Positions 36,367 through 45,690 of a stretch of DNA of 64,000 bases are shown here, one piece after another. The DNA is from Poseidonocella sedimentorum (GTDB lineage: Bacteria; Pseudomonadota; Alphaproteobacteria; Rhodobacterales; Rhodobacteraceae). Positions within the stretch are counted from its first letter, which is position 1. Each line of letters starts with the position of its first letter. The DNA lies in contig NZ_FOYI01000001.1 of the NCBI RefSeq assembly GCF_900116005.1, positions 124,001-188,000 of the forward strand, in the 5' to 3' direction. The position numbers were made by a program, and so were the translations under genes. The notes under the pieces are model-generated. The model was given only the letters and a program-made list of their open reading frames with translations, did not search any database and was not told the DNA's origin.

Positions 36367-37992
36367 TTGACCCGAGTCCTTCTGGCCTCCGTTGCCAACC
36401 GTTTCATCCTGTCCGATTTCGCCGCCCCCGGGACGGAGTTCACGCCCGCCCGCCTGCGCATCGAGCTGCTGTCGGGGCTGACCGTCGCGCTCGCGCTGGT
36501 GCCCGAGGCGGTGGCCTTCGCCTTTGTCGCCGGGGTCCACCCGCTGGTGGGGCTCTATGCGGCCTTCCTCGTGGGGCTGGTCACGGCCGTGCTCGGCGGC
36601 CGGCCGGGGATGATCTCGGGCGCGACCGGGGCACTCGCCGTGGTCATGGTCAGCCTCGTGGCGCAGCACGGGGTCGAATACCTCTTCGCCACCGTGGTGC
36701 TGATGGGCATCCTGCAGGTCATCGCCGGGGTCATGCGTTGGGGCAAGTTCATCCGGCTGGTGCCGCACCCGGTCATGCTCGGCTTCGTCAACGGGCTCGC
36801 CATCGTCATCGGCCTTGCCCAGCTCACGCAGTTCAAGGTCCCCGGCAGCGTCGAAGTCTCCGGCCACGGGACGACCGGGGGCGAGTGGCTCTCGGGCGGC
36901 CCACTCGTGACGATGCTCGGGCTGGTCGCGCTGACCATGGCGGTGATCTGGGTCATGCCGCGGATCACCAAGGTCATCCCCGCGCCGCTGGCCGGCATCG
37001 GGATTGTCGCGGCGGTGGTCATCGGCTTCGGGCTCGATGTGCCGCGCGTGGGCGACATGGCGTCGATCGAGGGCGGCTTTCCCAGCTTCCACATCCCGAT
37101 GGTGCCGCTCAACTGGGAGACCTTCGAGATCATCCTGCCCTACGCGGTGATCCTCGCGGCGATCGGGTTGATCGAGAGCCTCCTGACGCTGAACCTCGTG
37201 GGCGATATCACCGGCCAGCGCGGCGGCGCGAGCCGGGAATGCGTGGCCCAGGGGCTGGCCAACCTCGTCACCGGCTTCTTTGGCGGGATGGGCGGCTGCG
37301 CGATGATCGGCCAGTCGATGATCAACGTGAAATCCGGCGGGCGCACACGGCTTGCCGGGATCATCGCGGCGCTGTTCCTGCTGTCCTTCATCCTCGTGGG
37401 CTCGTCTGTGATCGAGCAGATCCCCCTCGCGGCGCTTGTCGGGGTGATGTTCATGGTGGTCATCGGGACCTTCGCCTGGAACAGCTTCAAGATCCTGTCG
37501 CGCGTGCCTCTGACGGACGCGGCCGTGATCATCCTCGTGACCGTCGTGACGGTGAAATACGACCTCGCAATCGCGGTGGTCGTGGGGGTGATCGTCTCGG
37601 CGCTCGCCTATGCCTGGAACAACGCCACGCGGATCCACGCCAAAACCTACACCACGCCGGAGGGCGCCAAGGTCTATCAGGTGCAGGGGCCGCTGTTTTT
37701 CGGCTCGACCGACGGGTTCACCGAGCTCTTCGACACGGGCAAGGATCCGCAGCGTGTCATCGTCGATTTCGCCGACAGCCGGGTCGTCGATCAATCCGCC
37801 CTGCAGGCCATCGAAGCGGTCGCCTCGAAATACGAGGCGGCGGGCAAACGGATCCAGCTGCGGCACCTCTCGCGCGATTGCCACAGACTTCTCGCCAAGG
37901 CAGGGCACCTTGTCGTGGAGCAGGACGATGACCCCGACTATGGCGTTGCTGTCGACTACTCGGTCCGCACCGGCATCCTGGGCGGACACTGA
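36367..37992 (+). CDS. SulP/SLC26 family anion transporter with STAS domain
   Basis: A 541-residue inner membrane transporter. The first 420 residues hold the SulP core (GLTVALALVPEAVAFAFVAG and GRPGMISGATGALAVVM near the substrate site), and residues about 430-530 form a cytosolic STAS domain (VYQVQGPLFFGSTDGFTELF, DSRVVDQSALQAIE). Substrates in the family include sulfate, bicarbonate and dicarboxylates; the sequence does not decide. The start is TTG 36367, with GAGAGA upstream; the next in-frame alternatives would truncate the N-terminus. Its stop is 10 bases before a double-hairpin repeat. Confidence 0.92.
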   Translation: MTRVLLASVANRFILSDFAAPGTEFTPARLRIELLSGLTVALALVPEAVAFAFVAGVHPLVGLYAAFLVGLVTAVLGGRPGMISGATGALAVVMVSLVAQHGVEYLFATVVLMGILQVIAGVMRWGKFIRLVPHPVMLGFVNGLAIVIGLAQLTQFKVPGSVEVSGHGTTGGEWLSGGPLVTMLGLVALTMAVIWVMPRITKVIPAPLAGIGIVAAVVIGFGLDVPRVGDMASIEGGFPSFHIPMVPLNWETFEIILPYAVILAAIGLIESLLTLNLVGDITGQRGGASRECVAQGLANLVTGFFGGMGGCAMIGQSMINVKSGGRTRLAGIIAALFLLSFILVGSSVIEQIPLAALVGVMFMVVIGTFAWNSFKILSRVPLTDAAVIILVTVVTVKYDLAIAVVVGVIVSALAYAWNNATRIHAKTYTTPEGAKVYQVQGPLFFGSTDGFTELFDTGKDPQRVIVDFADSRVVDQSALQAIEAVASKYEAAGKRIQLRHLSRDCHRLLAKAGHLVVEQDDDPDYGVAVDYSVRTGILGGH

Positions 37993-38002
37993 CCACAGGG
38001 CG

Positions 38003-38054
38003 CCGTTTTCTGATCAATCAGAAAACGTGCCGGAAAATGATTGATCATTTTCCG
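38003..38054. repeat. Double-hairpin repeat, copy 1
   Basis: A 52-base element made of two adjacent 24-base inverted repeats: CGTTTTCTGAT-CA-ATCAGAAAACG, spacer TGC, then CGGAAAATGAT-TG-ATCATTTTCCG. It lies between the convergent SulP and flavoprotein genes and contains the stop codon of the latter (TCA at 38045-38047 on the + strand). The other copies are at 41812, 42388 and 51664. It may act as a two-sided terminator or mRNA 3' end protector. Confidence 0.85.
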
Positions 38055-39229
38055 CCGCCCTTGGCGAAGCGCGCGGCGTTTTTGCCGGCGTGGCGGCCCG
38101 TGGCGAGGCAAGCGGTCAGCAGGTAGCCCCCCGTGGGGGCTTCCCAGTCGAGCATCTCCCCGGCGACGAAACAGCCCGGTCTGCCTTTGAGCATCAGGGT
38201 GTCATCCACCCCTGCGAAGGCGAGCCCGCCGGCGGTGGAAATCGCTTCGTCCATCGGGCGCGGGCCGTCGTGCCTGATGGTCAGCGCTTTGAGGTGCTGC
38301 GCGAGCGTGTCGGGGGCGGATGGGAGTGTGCCGAATTCGCGGGCCAGTGCGATGGCGGCTGGGGTGAGGGTGAGGCGCTTGCGAAGGTGGTTGGCCAGGC
38401 TCGATTTGCCGCGCGGGCGCTCCAACCGCGCGCGGACCTCGTCTGCGCTCAGGTCCGGCAGCGTGTCGACAACCAGGGGATGCCCTTCGCGCACCGCCCG
38501 GAAGACGGCATAGATCCCGCCGCCCTCGAGCCCGCGTTCCGAGAGCACGATTTCGCCGCGGGAGCGGAGTGGCCCCGCACGCAGCGCGATGTTTTTGAGC
38601 GGTGTGCCGAAGTGTTTGCGCATGTGTTCGGTCCACGCGACGCGCAGACCTGCGTTGGCCGGCGCAAAGGGGGCGCTGGCGAGGCCGTTGGCGTCGAAGA
38701 GGCCGCGCCACGCGCCGTCCGAGCCGAGCCGTGACCAACTCGCGCCGCCAAGTGCCATCACACAGACCTGAGGCGTGAGCACGGCCGGCCCGTCTGGAGT
38801 GATGAAGCTGAACCGGCCCGCCTCCCAGCCCGTCCAGCGCCAGCGCGTGCGGATCTCCACGCCGCCATCGCGCAGGCGCGCGAGCCAGGCGCGCAGCAGG
38901 GGCGATGCTTTCATTGCCTTGGGAAAGACGCGGCCGGTGCTGCCGGTGAAGACAGGTTGGCCAAGCCCCTCGGCCCAGCGTTGCACCGCGGCGCTGTCGA
39001 AATCCTCCAGCGCGCGATGCAGGGGCGCGGGCAGGGGGTGGAACGCTGCAAGAAAGCTCTCGCGGGGCTCTTCTTTGGTGAGGTTGAGGCCCGATTTCCC
39101 GGCCATCAGCAGCTTGCGCCCCACAGTCGGCATCGCCTCCGCCACGATCACCGAGAGCCCATCCTGCGCCATCACCTCCGCGGCCATCAGCCCCGCCGGG
39201 CCGCCCCCGATTACCAGTGCCTGCGTCAC
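38045..39229 (-). CDS. HI0933-family FAD-dependent oxidoreductase (BaiN-like)
   Basis: A 394-residue flavoprotein of the HI0933/YhiN type. The FAD-binding loop is VIGGGPAGLMAAE at residues 6-18, KSGLNLTKEEP at about 45-55 and a C-terminal GGLAFAGVDDTLMLKGRPGCFVAGEMLDWEAPTGGY-like segment containing the second FAD contact. The true reaction is unknown; relatives are annotated as NAD(P)/FAD-dependent oxidoreductases. The last codons GGA AAA TGA come from the double-hairpin element, so the C-terminus is GGGK. Confidence 0.9.
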   Translation of the reverse strand: MTQALVIGGGPAGLMAAEVMAQDGLSVIVAEAMPTVGRKLLMAGKSGLNLTKEEPRESFLAAFHPLPAPLHRALEDFDSAAVQRWAEGLGQPVFTGSTGRVFPKAMKASPLLRAWLARLRDGGVEIRTRWRWTGWEAGRFSFITPDGPAVLTPQVCVMALGGASWSRLGSDGAWRGLFDANGLASAPFAPANAGLRVAWTEHMRKHFGTPLKNIALRAGPLRSRGEIVLSERGLEGGGIYAVFRAVREGHPLVVDTLPDLSADEVRARLERPRGKSSLANHLRKRLTLTPAAIALAREFGTLPSAPDTLAQHLKALTIRHDGPRPMDEAISTAGGLAFAGVDDTLMLKGRPGCFVAGEMLDWEAPTGGYLLTACLATGRHAGKNAARFAKGGGK

Positions 39230-39346
39230 ATCCTGCCCTCTGCCGCTTCAGGTGCCGCAGTCTTGGCGCGGGCGGGCGCCCGGCACAAGGAGAACCCCGC
39301 GGCGTACGATGCGCAAAAAATCGTTTGGGTGGGCAAAAAATAATCC

Positions 39347-39361
39347 TGATTGAATTGATCA
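39347..39361. promoter_or_regulatory. Candidate Iron-Rhodo-box ahead of the TonB receptor
   Basis: TGATTGAATTGATCA fits TGA-N9-TCA, the core I recall for the Iron-Rhodo-box bound by RirA in alphaproteobacteria. It overlaps a -35-like TTGATC (39355) with a possible -10 at 39378 and lies 126 bases before the receptor start. Single short match, so moderate confidence only. Confidence 0.45.
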
Positions 39362-39487
39362 ACTATTAGCGACCTGCTAAGCACCGCCCCGGTGCGGGGC
39401 CTCCGCACCACCGCTTACATGCCGCCTAGCCAAGGGTCTTCCTCTCGCCACGCCAGCAGTTTGCTACGATTGGGGAAAGGACAAGAC

Positions 39488-41776
39488 ATGACATTCAGGA
39501 CCAAAGCGGTCTTGCGGGCCACGACGCTTTTATGTGCGGGGACGGCGGCGCTTGCCGTCGGCGCGCAGGAGGCCGATTTCGATTTTGACGTGGATTTCAC
39601 CGGCGCCGAGGCGATCACCCTCGATGACATCGAAATCTACAGCTACGAAGAGGCCGTCCTCCAGGCGCTCGGCGTCTCGACGGTGACTGAGGAGCAGCTC
39701 GAAAAGACACCGGTGGCCAACGATATCTCCGAGGTGGTGCGCAAGATGCCGGGGGTGAACCTCACCGGCACATCCGCCACCGGGCAGCGCGGCAACCAGC
39801 GCCAGATCGACATTCGCGGCATGGGGCCGGAAAACACGCTGATCCTGATCGACGGCAAGCCCGTCATGTCACGCAATTCGGTGCGGATGGGCCGGTCCGG
39901 CGAGCGCGACACGCGGGGCGACAGCAATTGGGTCCCCGCCGAGATGATCGAGCGGATCGAAGTGATCCGCGGCCCGGCGGCGGCGCGCTATGGCTCGGGC
40001 GCTGCGGGCGGCGTGGTCAACATCGTAACCAAGGCGCCGGAGGTCGAGACGGTTGACATCAACCTGCGCTACAACGCGCCTCAAAGCAGCGATGAGGGCG
40101 GCGATCGCCGCGTGAACCTGCTCTGGGCGAAACCGTTGGGCGACCAGTTCAGCTTCCGGCTTACCGGCGGCTGGAACCGCTCCGATGCCGATGCGCCCGA
40201 CATCAACGCCGAGGCGGTCGAAGACGGCGATCCGGTTCCCGCGGGCATGGAAGGGGTCGAGAACAAGGATGTCTCGCTCCGCCTGAGCTGGACGCCCGAC
40301 GACATGCACCGCCTCGATGTCGATGTCTCCAAGTCGCGCCAGAGCAACATCTACGCCGGCGACCGGCAGCTCAACTCGACCTCCGACACCACCGAGGCGC
40401 TTGCCGAGGAGGGGGCCGAGACCAACCGGATGGAGCGGCTGACCCTCGCGCTGACGCACCGCGGGACCTATGATTTCGGCAGGTCGAACAGCTACGTCCA
40501 GTGGGAGAAGACCGACAACAGCCGCTACGCCGAAGGGCTTGCCGGTGGGGGTGAAGGGCGCATCACCGACGCTCTGGACTGGGTCACGATCCATCATGAG
40601 ACGCTCTCGGCCAAGAGCGAATGGATCCTGTCGGGGCAGATCCTGGGGCGCGACGCGACCCACACCTTTGGCGGTGAACTGCGCCATGAGCGACTGGAGG
40701 ACGCGGTGAATAACCAGAGCGCCCTTGCCATCGACGGCGGCACGGCGGTGGCGCTCGACGCGGGTGATCGCCAATCGGTCACCGAACAGACGCTCACGTC
40801 ACTTTATGCCGAGAGCAACATCCTGTGGGGCGAGGCGCTGGAAATCGCACCGAGCATCCGGGTCGATCATGCGGAAAGCTTCGGGCTGAACCTCAGCGCG
40901 GCGCTCAACATGACCTACATGATCGACACCAACTGGACCGCGAAATTCGGCGTGGCCCGGGCCTTCAAGGCGCCGAACCTCTATCAGGTCAATCCCGATT
41001 ACGTCTACACAACGAACGGCAACGGCTGCCCCTATCCCTACTATCGCAACGGGCCCTGCTATGTGCTCGGCAACGAGGATCTCGATCCCGAAACCAGCAT
41101 CAACACCGAAGTCGGCCTGGCCTATGACGGGGACAGCGGTCTGCGGGCAAGCGCGACGGTCTTCTACAACGACTACCGCGACAAGATCCAAGCGGGCACG
41201 GAGCAGGTCGGCACGGTCGGCTGCACGGTGCGCGGCAACCCCGGCTCCTGCCGTCTCTACCGCTGGGACAACGTCCCGAAGGCCAGAGTGGCCGGGATTG
41301 AAGGCAATGTCGCAGCCCCGCTCGGCGACCGGGTCGAAGCGTCCGCGAACTTCACCTACATGCTGCTCTCCGAACAGGAGATCCGGACGGACGCGGGCGT
41401 TGACGGCAACGGCGTCTATCAGAAGGCGAAGACGCTGAAAATCCCGCTCAGCCTCGTGCCGGATTACACGATCAACGCCTCGCTGGATTGGCGCGTGACG
41501 GACCGGCTGACGCTGATCCCCTCGCTGACCCACTACGGGCGGATCCAGGCCGCAGCTCACAACGCGCAATCGGGCTACGATTTCGAGGATACCGACGAGC
41601 GCGACCCCTATACGGTCGGAAACCTTGCCGCCCGGTATGAACTCAACGACACGGTCAGCCTGTCCGGTGGCGTGACCAACCTCTTCTCGACGCAGGTCAT
41701 GCGGTCGGGTGAGGGGGCCAATACGTTCAACGAGCCAGGCCGGGCCTGGTACGCGGGCTTGAGCGCGACGTTCTGA
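39488..41776 (+). CDS. TonB-dependent siderophore receptor, FepA-like
   Basis: A 762-residue outer membrane receptor. A signal peptide (ending near ALAVGA) is followed by a plug domain from about residue 70 (DISEVVRKMPGVNLTG, GQRGNQRQIDIRGMGPENTLILIDGKPV, EVIRGPAAARYGSGAAGGVVNIVTK) and a 22-strand barrel ending in a terminal phenylalanine (YAGLSATF). The plug resembles the FepA/PfeA ferric-enterobactin class, but the ligand is not certain. Two extracellular loops carry cysteine pairs (CPYPYYRNGPC and CTVRGNPGSC), also typical of that class. ATG 39488 follows GGAAAGGAC and gives a proper signal peptide. No TonB or ABC partner genes are adjacent. Confidence 0.93.
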   Translation: MTFRTKAVLRATTLLCAGTAALAVGAQEADFDFDVDFTGAEAITLDDIEIYSYEEAVLQALGVSTVTEEQLEKTPVANDISEVVRKMPGVNLTGTSATGQRGNQRQIDIRGMGPENTLILIDGKPVMSRNSVRMGRSGERDTRGDSNWVPAEMIERIEVIRGPAAARYGSGAAGGVVNIVTKAPEVETVDINLRYNAPQSSDEGGDRRVNLLWAKPLGDQFSFRLTGGWNRSDADAPDINAEAVEDGDPVPAGMEGVENKDVSLRLSWTPDDMHRLDVDVSKSRQSNIYAGDRQLNSTSDTTEALAEEGAETNRMERLTLALTHRGTYDFGRSNSYVQWEKTDNSRYAEGLAGGGEGRITDALDWVTIHHETLSAKSEWILSGQILGRDATHTFGGELRHERLEDAVNNQSALAIDGGTAVALDAGDRQSVTEQTLTSLYAESNILWGEALEIAPSIRVDHAESFGLNLSAALNMTYMIDTNWTAKFGVARAFKAPNLYQVNPDYVYTTNGNGCPYPYYRNGPCYVLGNEDLDPETSINTEVGLAYDGDSGLRASATVFYNDYRDKIQAGTEQVGTVGCTVRGNPGSCRLYRWDNVPKARVAGIEGNVAAPLGDRVEASANFTYMLLSEQEIRTDAGVDGNGVYQKAKTLKIPLSLVPDYTINASLDWRVTDRLTLIPSLTHYGRIQAAAHNAQSGYDFEDTDERDPYTVGNLAARYELNDTVSLSGGVTNLFSTQVMRSGEGANTFNEPGRAWYAGLSATF

Positions 41777-41782
41777 ACGAGG

Positions 41783-41820
41783 GGTGGCGATCGCTTTTCA
41801 AGCGATCGCCACCGTTTTCT
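41783..41820 (+). terminator. Terminator of the TonB receptor gene
   Basis: GGTGGCGATCGCTT (41783-41796), loop TTC, AAGCGATCGCCACC (41800-41813) form a perfect 14-bp stem followed by GTTTTCT. The T-run is the first arm of the double-hairpin repeat, so two structures are fused here. Confidence 0.8.
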
Positions 41821-41863
41821 GATCAATCAGAAAACGGGCCGGAAAATGATTGATCATTTTCCG
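41812..41863. repeat. Double-hairpin repeat, copy 2
   Basis: Same 52-base layout as copy 1 (CGTTTTCTGAT-CA-ATCAGAAAACG, then CGGAAAATGAT-TG-ATCATTTTCCG) with GGC instead of TGC between the hairpins. It supplies the rppH stop codon (41854-41856), at the same offset of 42 bases as in copy 1. Confidence 0.85.
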
Positions 41864-42357
41864 TTTGGCGCCGGATCCAGATGGTCCGAGAAATGGTCCA
41901 GAACCTGGCGATACACATCGCGTTTGAACGGCACGATCTGGGCGAGCAATTCCTGCGGGTCCAACCAGCGCCACTCCGAGAATTCAGGGTGCTCGGTGTC
42001 GATGTCGATCACGTCCTCGGGCGCCTCCAGTCGAAGCAAGACCCAGTATTGTTCCTGCCCCCGGTAGCGGCCCTTCCAGACTTTAGGCACCAGCTCCAAA
42101 GGCAGGTCATATTTTAGCGTCTCGTCGGTTTGTGCCTCGATGCGGACATGCTCGGCCCCGACGCCGGTTTCCTCGTGCAGCTCGCGCAAAGCGGCGTCAG
42201 TTGGGGTTTCACCGGGGTCAATACCGCCCTGCGGCATCTGCCACGCGGGAAGATCGCTATCGAGCCGCTGCCCGACAAAGATTCTCTTGTCGGAATTGAT
42301 CAGCATCACCCCCACGCAGCGACGATACGGCAGTTGAGCAATGTCTTCGGGCGTCAT
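41854..42357 (-). CDS. rppH: RNA pyrophosphohydrolase
   Basis: A 167-residue Nudix hydrolase which converts 5'-triphosphate RNA to monophosphate and so starts RNase E-dependent mRNA decay; it can also act on dinucleoside polyphosphates. The Nudix box spans residues 44-66: GGIDPGE, then seven residues, then RELHEETGV. The [11 protein letters not shown] start and QYWVLLRLE segment are typical. The C-terminus NGK and the stop come from double-hairpin copy 2, and copy 3 lies 30 bases upstream, so the gene is bracketed by two copies in direct orientation. Confidence 0.95.
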   Translation of the reverse strand: MTPEDIAQLPYRRCVGVMLINSDKRIFVGQRLDSDLPAWQMPQGGIDPGETPTDAALRELHEETGVGAEHVRIEAQTDETLKYDLPLELVPKVWKGRYRGQEQYWVLLRLEAPEDVIDIDTEHPEFSEWRWLDPQELLAQIVPFKRDVYRQVLDHFSDHLDPAPNGK

Positions 42358-42387
42358 CTAAGTCCTCCGTTCGGCCTTGGGCGGGCC

Positions 42388-42439
42388 CCGTTTTCTGATC
42401 GATCAGAAAACGTGCCGGAAAATGATCGATCATTTTCCG
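42388..42439. repeat. Double-hairpin repeat, copy 3
   Basis: 52 bases between ctpA and rppH, the only copy between co-directional genes. Both loops read CG instead of CA/TG, giving perfect 24-base palindromes: CGTTTTCTGATCGATCAGAAAACG and CGGAAAATGATCGATCATTTTCCG (each shown as one continuous dyad with arms of 12). It lies 20 bases past the ctpA stop and supplies no stop codon here. Confidence 0.85.
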
Positions 42440-42459
42440 GTGTTGCTCAGAGCTGGGCG

Positions 42460-43791
42460 TCAGTCCTCGACCGGGGCGAGCGCGTTGAGGCCTTTGAGGA
42501 TATCGATCGCATAGGCGAGCTGGTAGTCCTCTTCGCGCAGTCGCGCCGCTTCATCGGCTGCGGCGCGTTCTTCCTCGATCTGCCGGATCTCGTCTTCCGA
42601 GAGGCTGTCGTTGTCGAGGCTGCCGCGCAGGTCCGCTTCCGTGCGGGGCGCGCGGGCCTCTTCTTCGGCTTCCTCGGTGATCGCCCGGCGGGGCTGTTCG
42701 ACGACGATGTCCGGCGAGACGCCGAGCGCCTGAATCGAGCGGCCCGAGGGTGTGTAGTAGCGCGCGGTCGTCAGGCGCATCGCCCCTTCGCCGCGCAGTT
42801 GCATGACCGTCTGCACCGAGCCTTTGCCGAAGCTCTTGGTGCCCACCACGATCGCGCGCCGGTGGTCCTGCAACGCGCCCGCGACGATCTCGGAGGCCGA
42901 GGCCGATCCGCCGTTGATCAGCACCACGAGCGGCTTGCCTTCCGCGAGATCTCCGGCCGTTGCGTTGTAGCGCTCGCCGTCGACGATCTGGCGGCCGCGG
43001 GTCGAGACGATCTCGCCCTTTTCGAGGAAAGCGTCGGAGACGAGGATCGCCTGGTTGAGCAAGCCGCCGGGGTTGTTGCGCAGATCCACGACCACGCCGT
43101 TGATCTGGTCCATCCCGCCGGCCTCTTCCACCGCGTCCCGTAGCCCGGCTTGCAGGTTGTCGTAAGTCTGGTCGTTGAAGGTAGAGATCCGCAGGACCGC
43201 CGTCTGGCCCTCGAGCCGCGCGCGCACCGCCGTCAGCTTGATCGTATCGCGCACGATGGTGACATCGAAGGGCTCCGGCTCGCCTTCGCGCACGACCGTG
43301 ATGATAATCTCGGAGCCTACCGGCCCGCGCATCAGGTCCACCGCCTCGTCGAGCATCAGGCCCAGCACGCTTTCGCCGTCCACGTGGGTGATGAAATCGC
43401 CCGCCTCGATCCCCGCCTCATCCGCCGGCGTTCCGTCCATCGGGGCCACGACCTTGACGAACCCCTCTTCCTGCGTGACTTCGATGCCGAGCCCGCCGAA
43501 TTCGCCGCGGGTCTGGACGCGCATGTCCGCCGCGTCATCGGCCGAGAGATAGCCCGAATGCGGATCGAGCGATGTCAGCATCCCGTTGATCGCCGCCTCG
43601 ATGAGCTCCTTGTCGTCGACTTCCTCGACATATTGCGCGCGGATGCGCTCGAAGATGTCGCCGAAGAGATCGAGCTGTTCATAGACCGAGCTGCGGTCGG
43701 CTTCCTGCGCGAGCAGCGGGCCGGCGATCTGTGTCGTCACGATGGTGCCGGCTGCGATGCCAGTCATGGCGGCCAGGGCGAATTTCTTCAT
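42460..43791 (-). CDS. ctpA: S41 family C-terminal processing peptidase
   Basis: A 443-residue periplasmic serine protease. An N-terminal hydrophobic segment (FALAAMTGIAAGTIVTT) acts as signal or anchor, followed by a cap helix, a PDZ domain (about 85-165, GGLGIEVTQEEGFVKVV) and the S41 core. The Ser-Lys dyad lies in NGGSASASEIVAG and VGTKSFGKGSVQ. The tail after residue 380 is Glu/Arg-rich and likely coiled. In many relatives an EnvC-like M23 peptidase lies between gpmI and ctpA; here that gene is missing and only 168 bases separate them. AAGGA precedes the ATG. Confidence 0.95.
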   Translation of the reverse strand: MKKFALAAMTGIAAGTIVTTQIAGPLLAQEADRSSVYEQLDLFGDIFERIRAQYVEEVDDKELIEAAINGMLTSLDPHSGYLSADDAADMRVQTRGEFGGLGIEVTQEEGFVKVVAPMDGTPADEAGIEAGDFITHVDGESVLGLMLDEAVDLMRGPVGSEIIITVVREGEPEPFDVTIVRDTIKLTAVRARLEGQTAVLRISTFNDQTYDNLQAGLRDAVEEAGGMDQINGVVVDLRNNPGGLLNQAILVSDAFLEKGEIVSTRGRQIVDGERYNATAGDLAEGKPLVVLINGGSASASEIVAGALQDHRRAIVVGTKSFGKGSVQTVMQLRGEGAMRLTTARYYTPSGRSIQALGVSPDIVVEQPRRAITEEAEEEARAPRTEADLRGSLDNDSLSEDEIRQIEEERAAADEAARLREEDYQLAYAIDILKGLNALAPVED

Positions 43792-43959
43792 CGGGTCAGT
43801 CCTTGTCGGTTACGGTCCGTCAGGCAGATGTGCGTCCGCGGGCGCGCCGCCCCTACACCCCGCCATGTCGACAGCACCTTACACCCAAGCGCCGCGAGGG
43901 CCAGAGCAATCCGAGGGGATATCGCAGGGCGCGGGATCACTTTTGCGTTCGGTCCGGCC

Positions 43960-45489
43960 CTATTTGTGCGACCTCAGAAGCGAGACACCGGTCATTTCCG
44001 CCGGCTGGTCGAGGCCCATGAGCTCAAGGATCGTCGGCGCGAGATCCGCAAGCCGGCCACCCTCGCGCAGCGCCGCGCCTTCGGGTCCGCCGACGAGAAT
44101 GACGGGGACAAGCTCGGTGGTATGTGCGGTGTGGGGGCCGCCGGTCTCGGGGTCGATCATGATGTCGCAGTTGCCGTGATCAGCTGTGACGATCATCGCG
44201 CCCCCCGCGGCCTCCAGCGCCTCCAGCACCCGGCCCAATCCTTCGTCCACCGCCTCGCAGGCCGCGATCGCCGCGTCCAGATCGCCGGTGTGCCCGACCA
44301 TGTCGGGGTTGGCGTAGTTGGTCACGATGAGATCATAGCCCTCGCCGATCGCCTTCACGAAGGCGCCGGTGACTTCCGCTGCGCTCATCTCGGGCTGGAG
44401 GTCATAGGTCGCGACCTTGGGGGAGGGGGCCATGTAGCGATCCTCGCCCACCTCCGGCTCCTCCTGCCCGCCATTGAGGAAGAAGGTCACGTGGGGGTAT
44501 TTCTCGGTCTCGGCGAGGCGAAACTGCCGGAGCCCAGCCTTCGCGACCCAGGCGCCGAGCGTGTTGACGATCTCCTGCTTGGGATAGCAGGTGGTCATGT
44601 AGCCGTTGTGCGCGCGGGAATAATCGACCATGCCGAGACGCGCGGCGAGCGCGGGGCGCGGGCCGGTCTCGAATGCGTCAAACTCCGGCTCGCCGATGGC
44701 GCGCAGGATCTCGCGCGCGCGGTCGGCGCGGAAGTTGAGGCAGAAAAACCCGTCGCCATCGCGCATCCCCTCGTAGCCGGAGAGGACCGTGGCGGGCACG
44801 AACTCGTCGGTCTTGCCCGCGTTCCAGGCGGCGGCGACCGCGGCTTGCGCATCCGGGGCGGCTTCGCCCTTGCCGCCAACCATCGCGTGATAGGCCGTGG
44901 CGACCCGCTCCCAGCGATTGTCGCGATCCATCGCGTAGTAGCGGCCGATGACCGTCCCGATTCGCGCGCCCTCGGGCAGCGCGCCCTCCAGTTCCGCCAG
45001 GAAGCGGTCGGCGGTCTTGGGGCTGACGTCGCGCCCGTCGGTGATCGCGTGCAGGACCACGGGGACGCCGGCGTCGGCAATCGCGCGGATCGCGGCGAGG
45101 ATGTGGGCCAGGCTGCCATGCACACCGCCGTCCGAGACGAGGCCCATGAGATGCGCCGTCCCGCCGCTTTGCTTCAGGGTCGAGATGAACTCGCGCAGGG
45201 CGGCATTCTCGAAAAAGCTGCCGTCTTCGATCGCGAGGTCGATCTGGCCCAGATCCATCGCCACGACGCGCCCCGCGCCGATATTCGTATGGCCGACCTC
45301 GGAGTTGCCCATCTGGCCCTTCGGCAGCCCGACATCGGGGCCGAAGGTCGTCAGCGTGCCATGGGGGCAGGTCGCGCGGATGCGGTCGAAGTTGGGCGTC
45401 TTGGCCAGAAGCGGCGCGTTGCCCTCGCGCGCGGCGCGCTCGCCCCAGCCATCGAGGATGCACAGGACGACGGGTTTGGGTGCGGTCAT
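43960..45489 (-). CDS. gpmI: 2,3-bisphosphoglycerate-independent phosphoglycerate mutase
   Basis: Interconverts 3- and 2-phosphoglycerate with two metal ions. From ATG 45489 the protein has 509 residues: ILDGWG with metal ligand D13, and the phosphoserine loop GNSEVGHTNIGAGR with nucleophile S63. TADHGNCD near the C-terminus carries further ligands. A GTG at 45504 is in frame but has no better ribosome binding site. It is the upstream neighbour of ctpA on the same strand. Confidence 0.96.
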   Translation of the reverse strand: MTAPKPVVLCILDGWGERAAREGNAPLLAKTPNFDRIRATCPHGTLTTFGPDVGLPKGQMGNSEVGHTNIGAGRVVAMDLGQIDLAIEDGSFFENAALREFISTLKQSGGTAHLMGLVSDGGVHGSLAHILAAIRAIADAGVPVVLHAITDGRDVSPKTADRFLAELEGALPEGARIGTVIGRYYAMDRDNRWERVATAYHAMVGGKGEAAPDAQAAVAAAWNAGKTDEFVPATVLSGYEGMRDGDGFFCLNFRADRAREILRAIGEPEFDAFETGPRPALAARLGMVDYSRAHNGYMTTCYPKQEIVNTLGAWVAKAGLRQFRLAETEKYPHVTFFLNGGQEEPEVGEDRYMAPSPKVATYDLQPEMSAAEVTGAFVKAIGEGYDLIVTNYANPDMVGHTGDLDAAIAACEAVDEGLGRVLEALEAAGGAMIVTADHGNCDIMIDPETGGPHTAHTTELVPVILVGGPEGAALREGGRLADLAPTILELMGLDQPAEMTGVSLLRSHK

Positions 45490-45690
45490 GGCGGGATCTT
45501 TCACTGGGAGTTTCGTGCGAAGCGTGCCGCAAAGGTAAGCGCCCCGCCGCGCCGGGGCAACCGTGGCGGCGGCGAATGCCGGGCGAAAAATACTTCACGA
45601 AATGTGATCATATGGCCAACAAACATTCGTTATGCAAATGATTGAGCGCGGTATATTCAATCCCGGCAACCCTTTTTCGGAGACAGTCAC

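Noticed and set aside
43150-45645. An 831-codon + strand frame opposite gpmI and ctpA
   Set aside because: It crosses two well-supported minus-strand genes and the gap between them, and its protein is low-complexity Arg/His/Gly-rich text typical of high-GC shadows.
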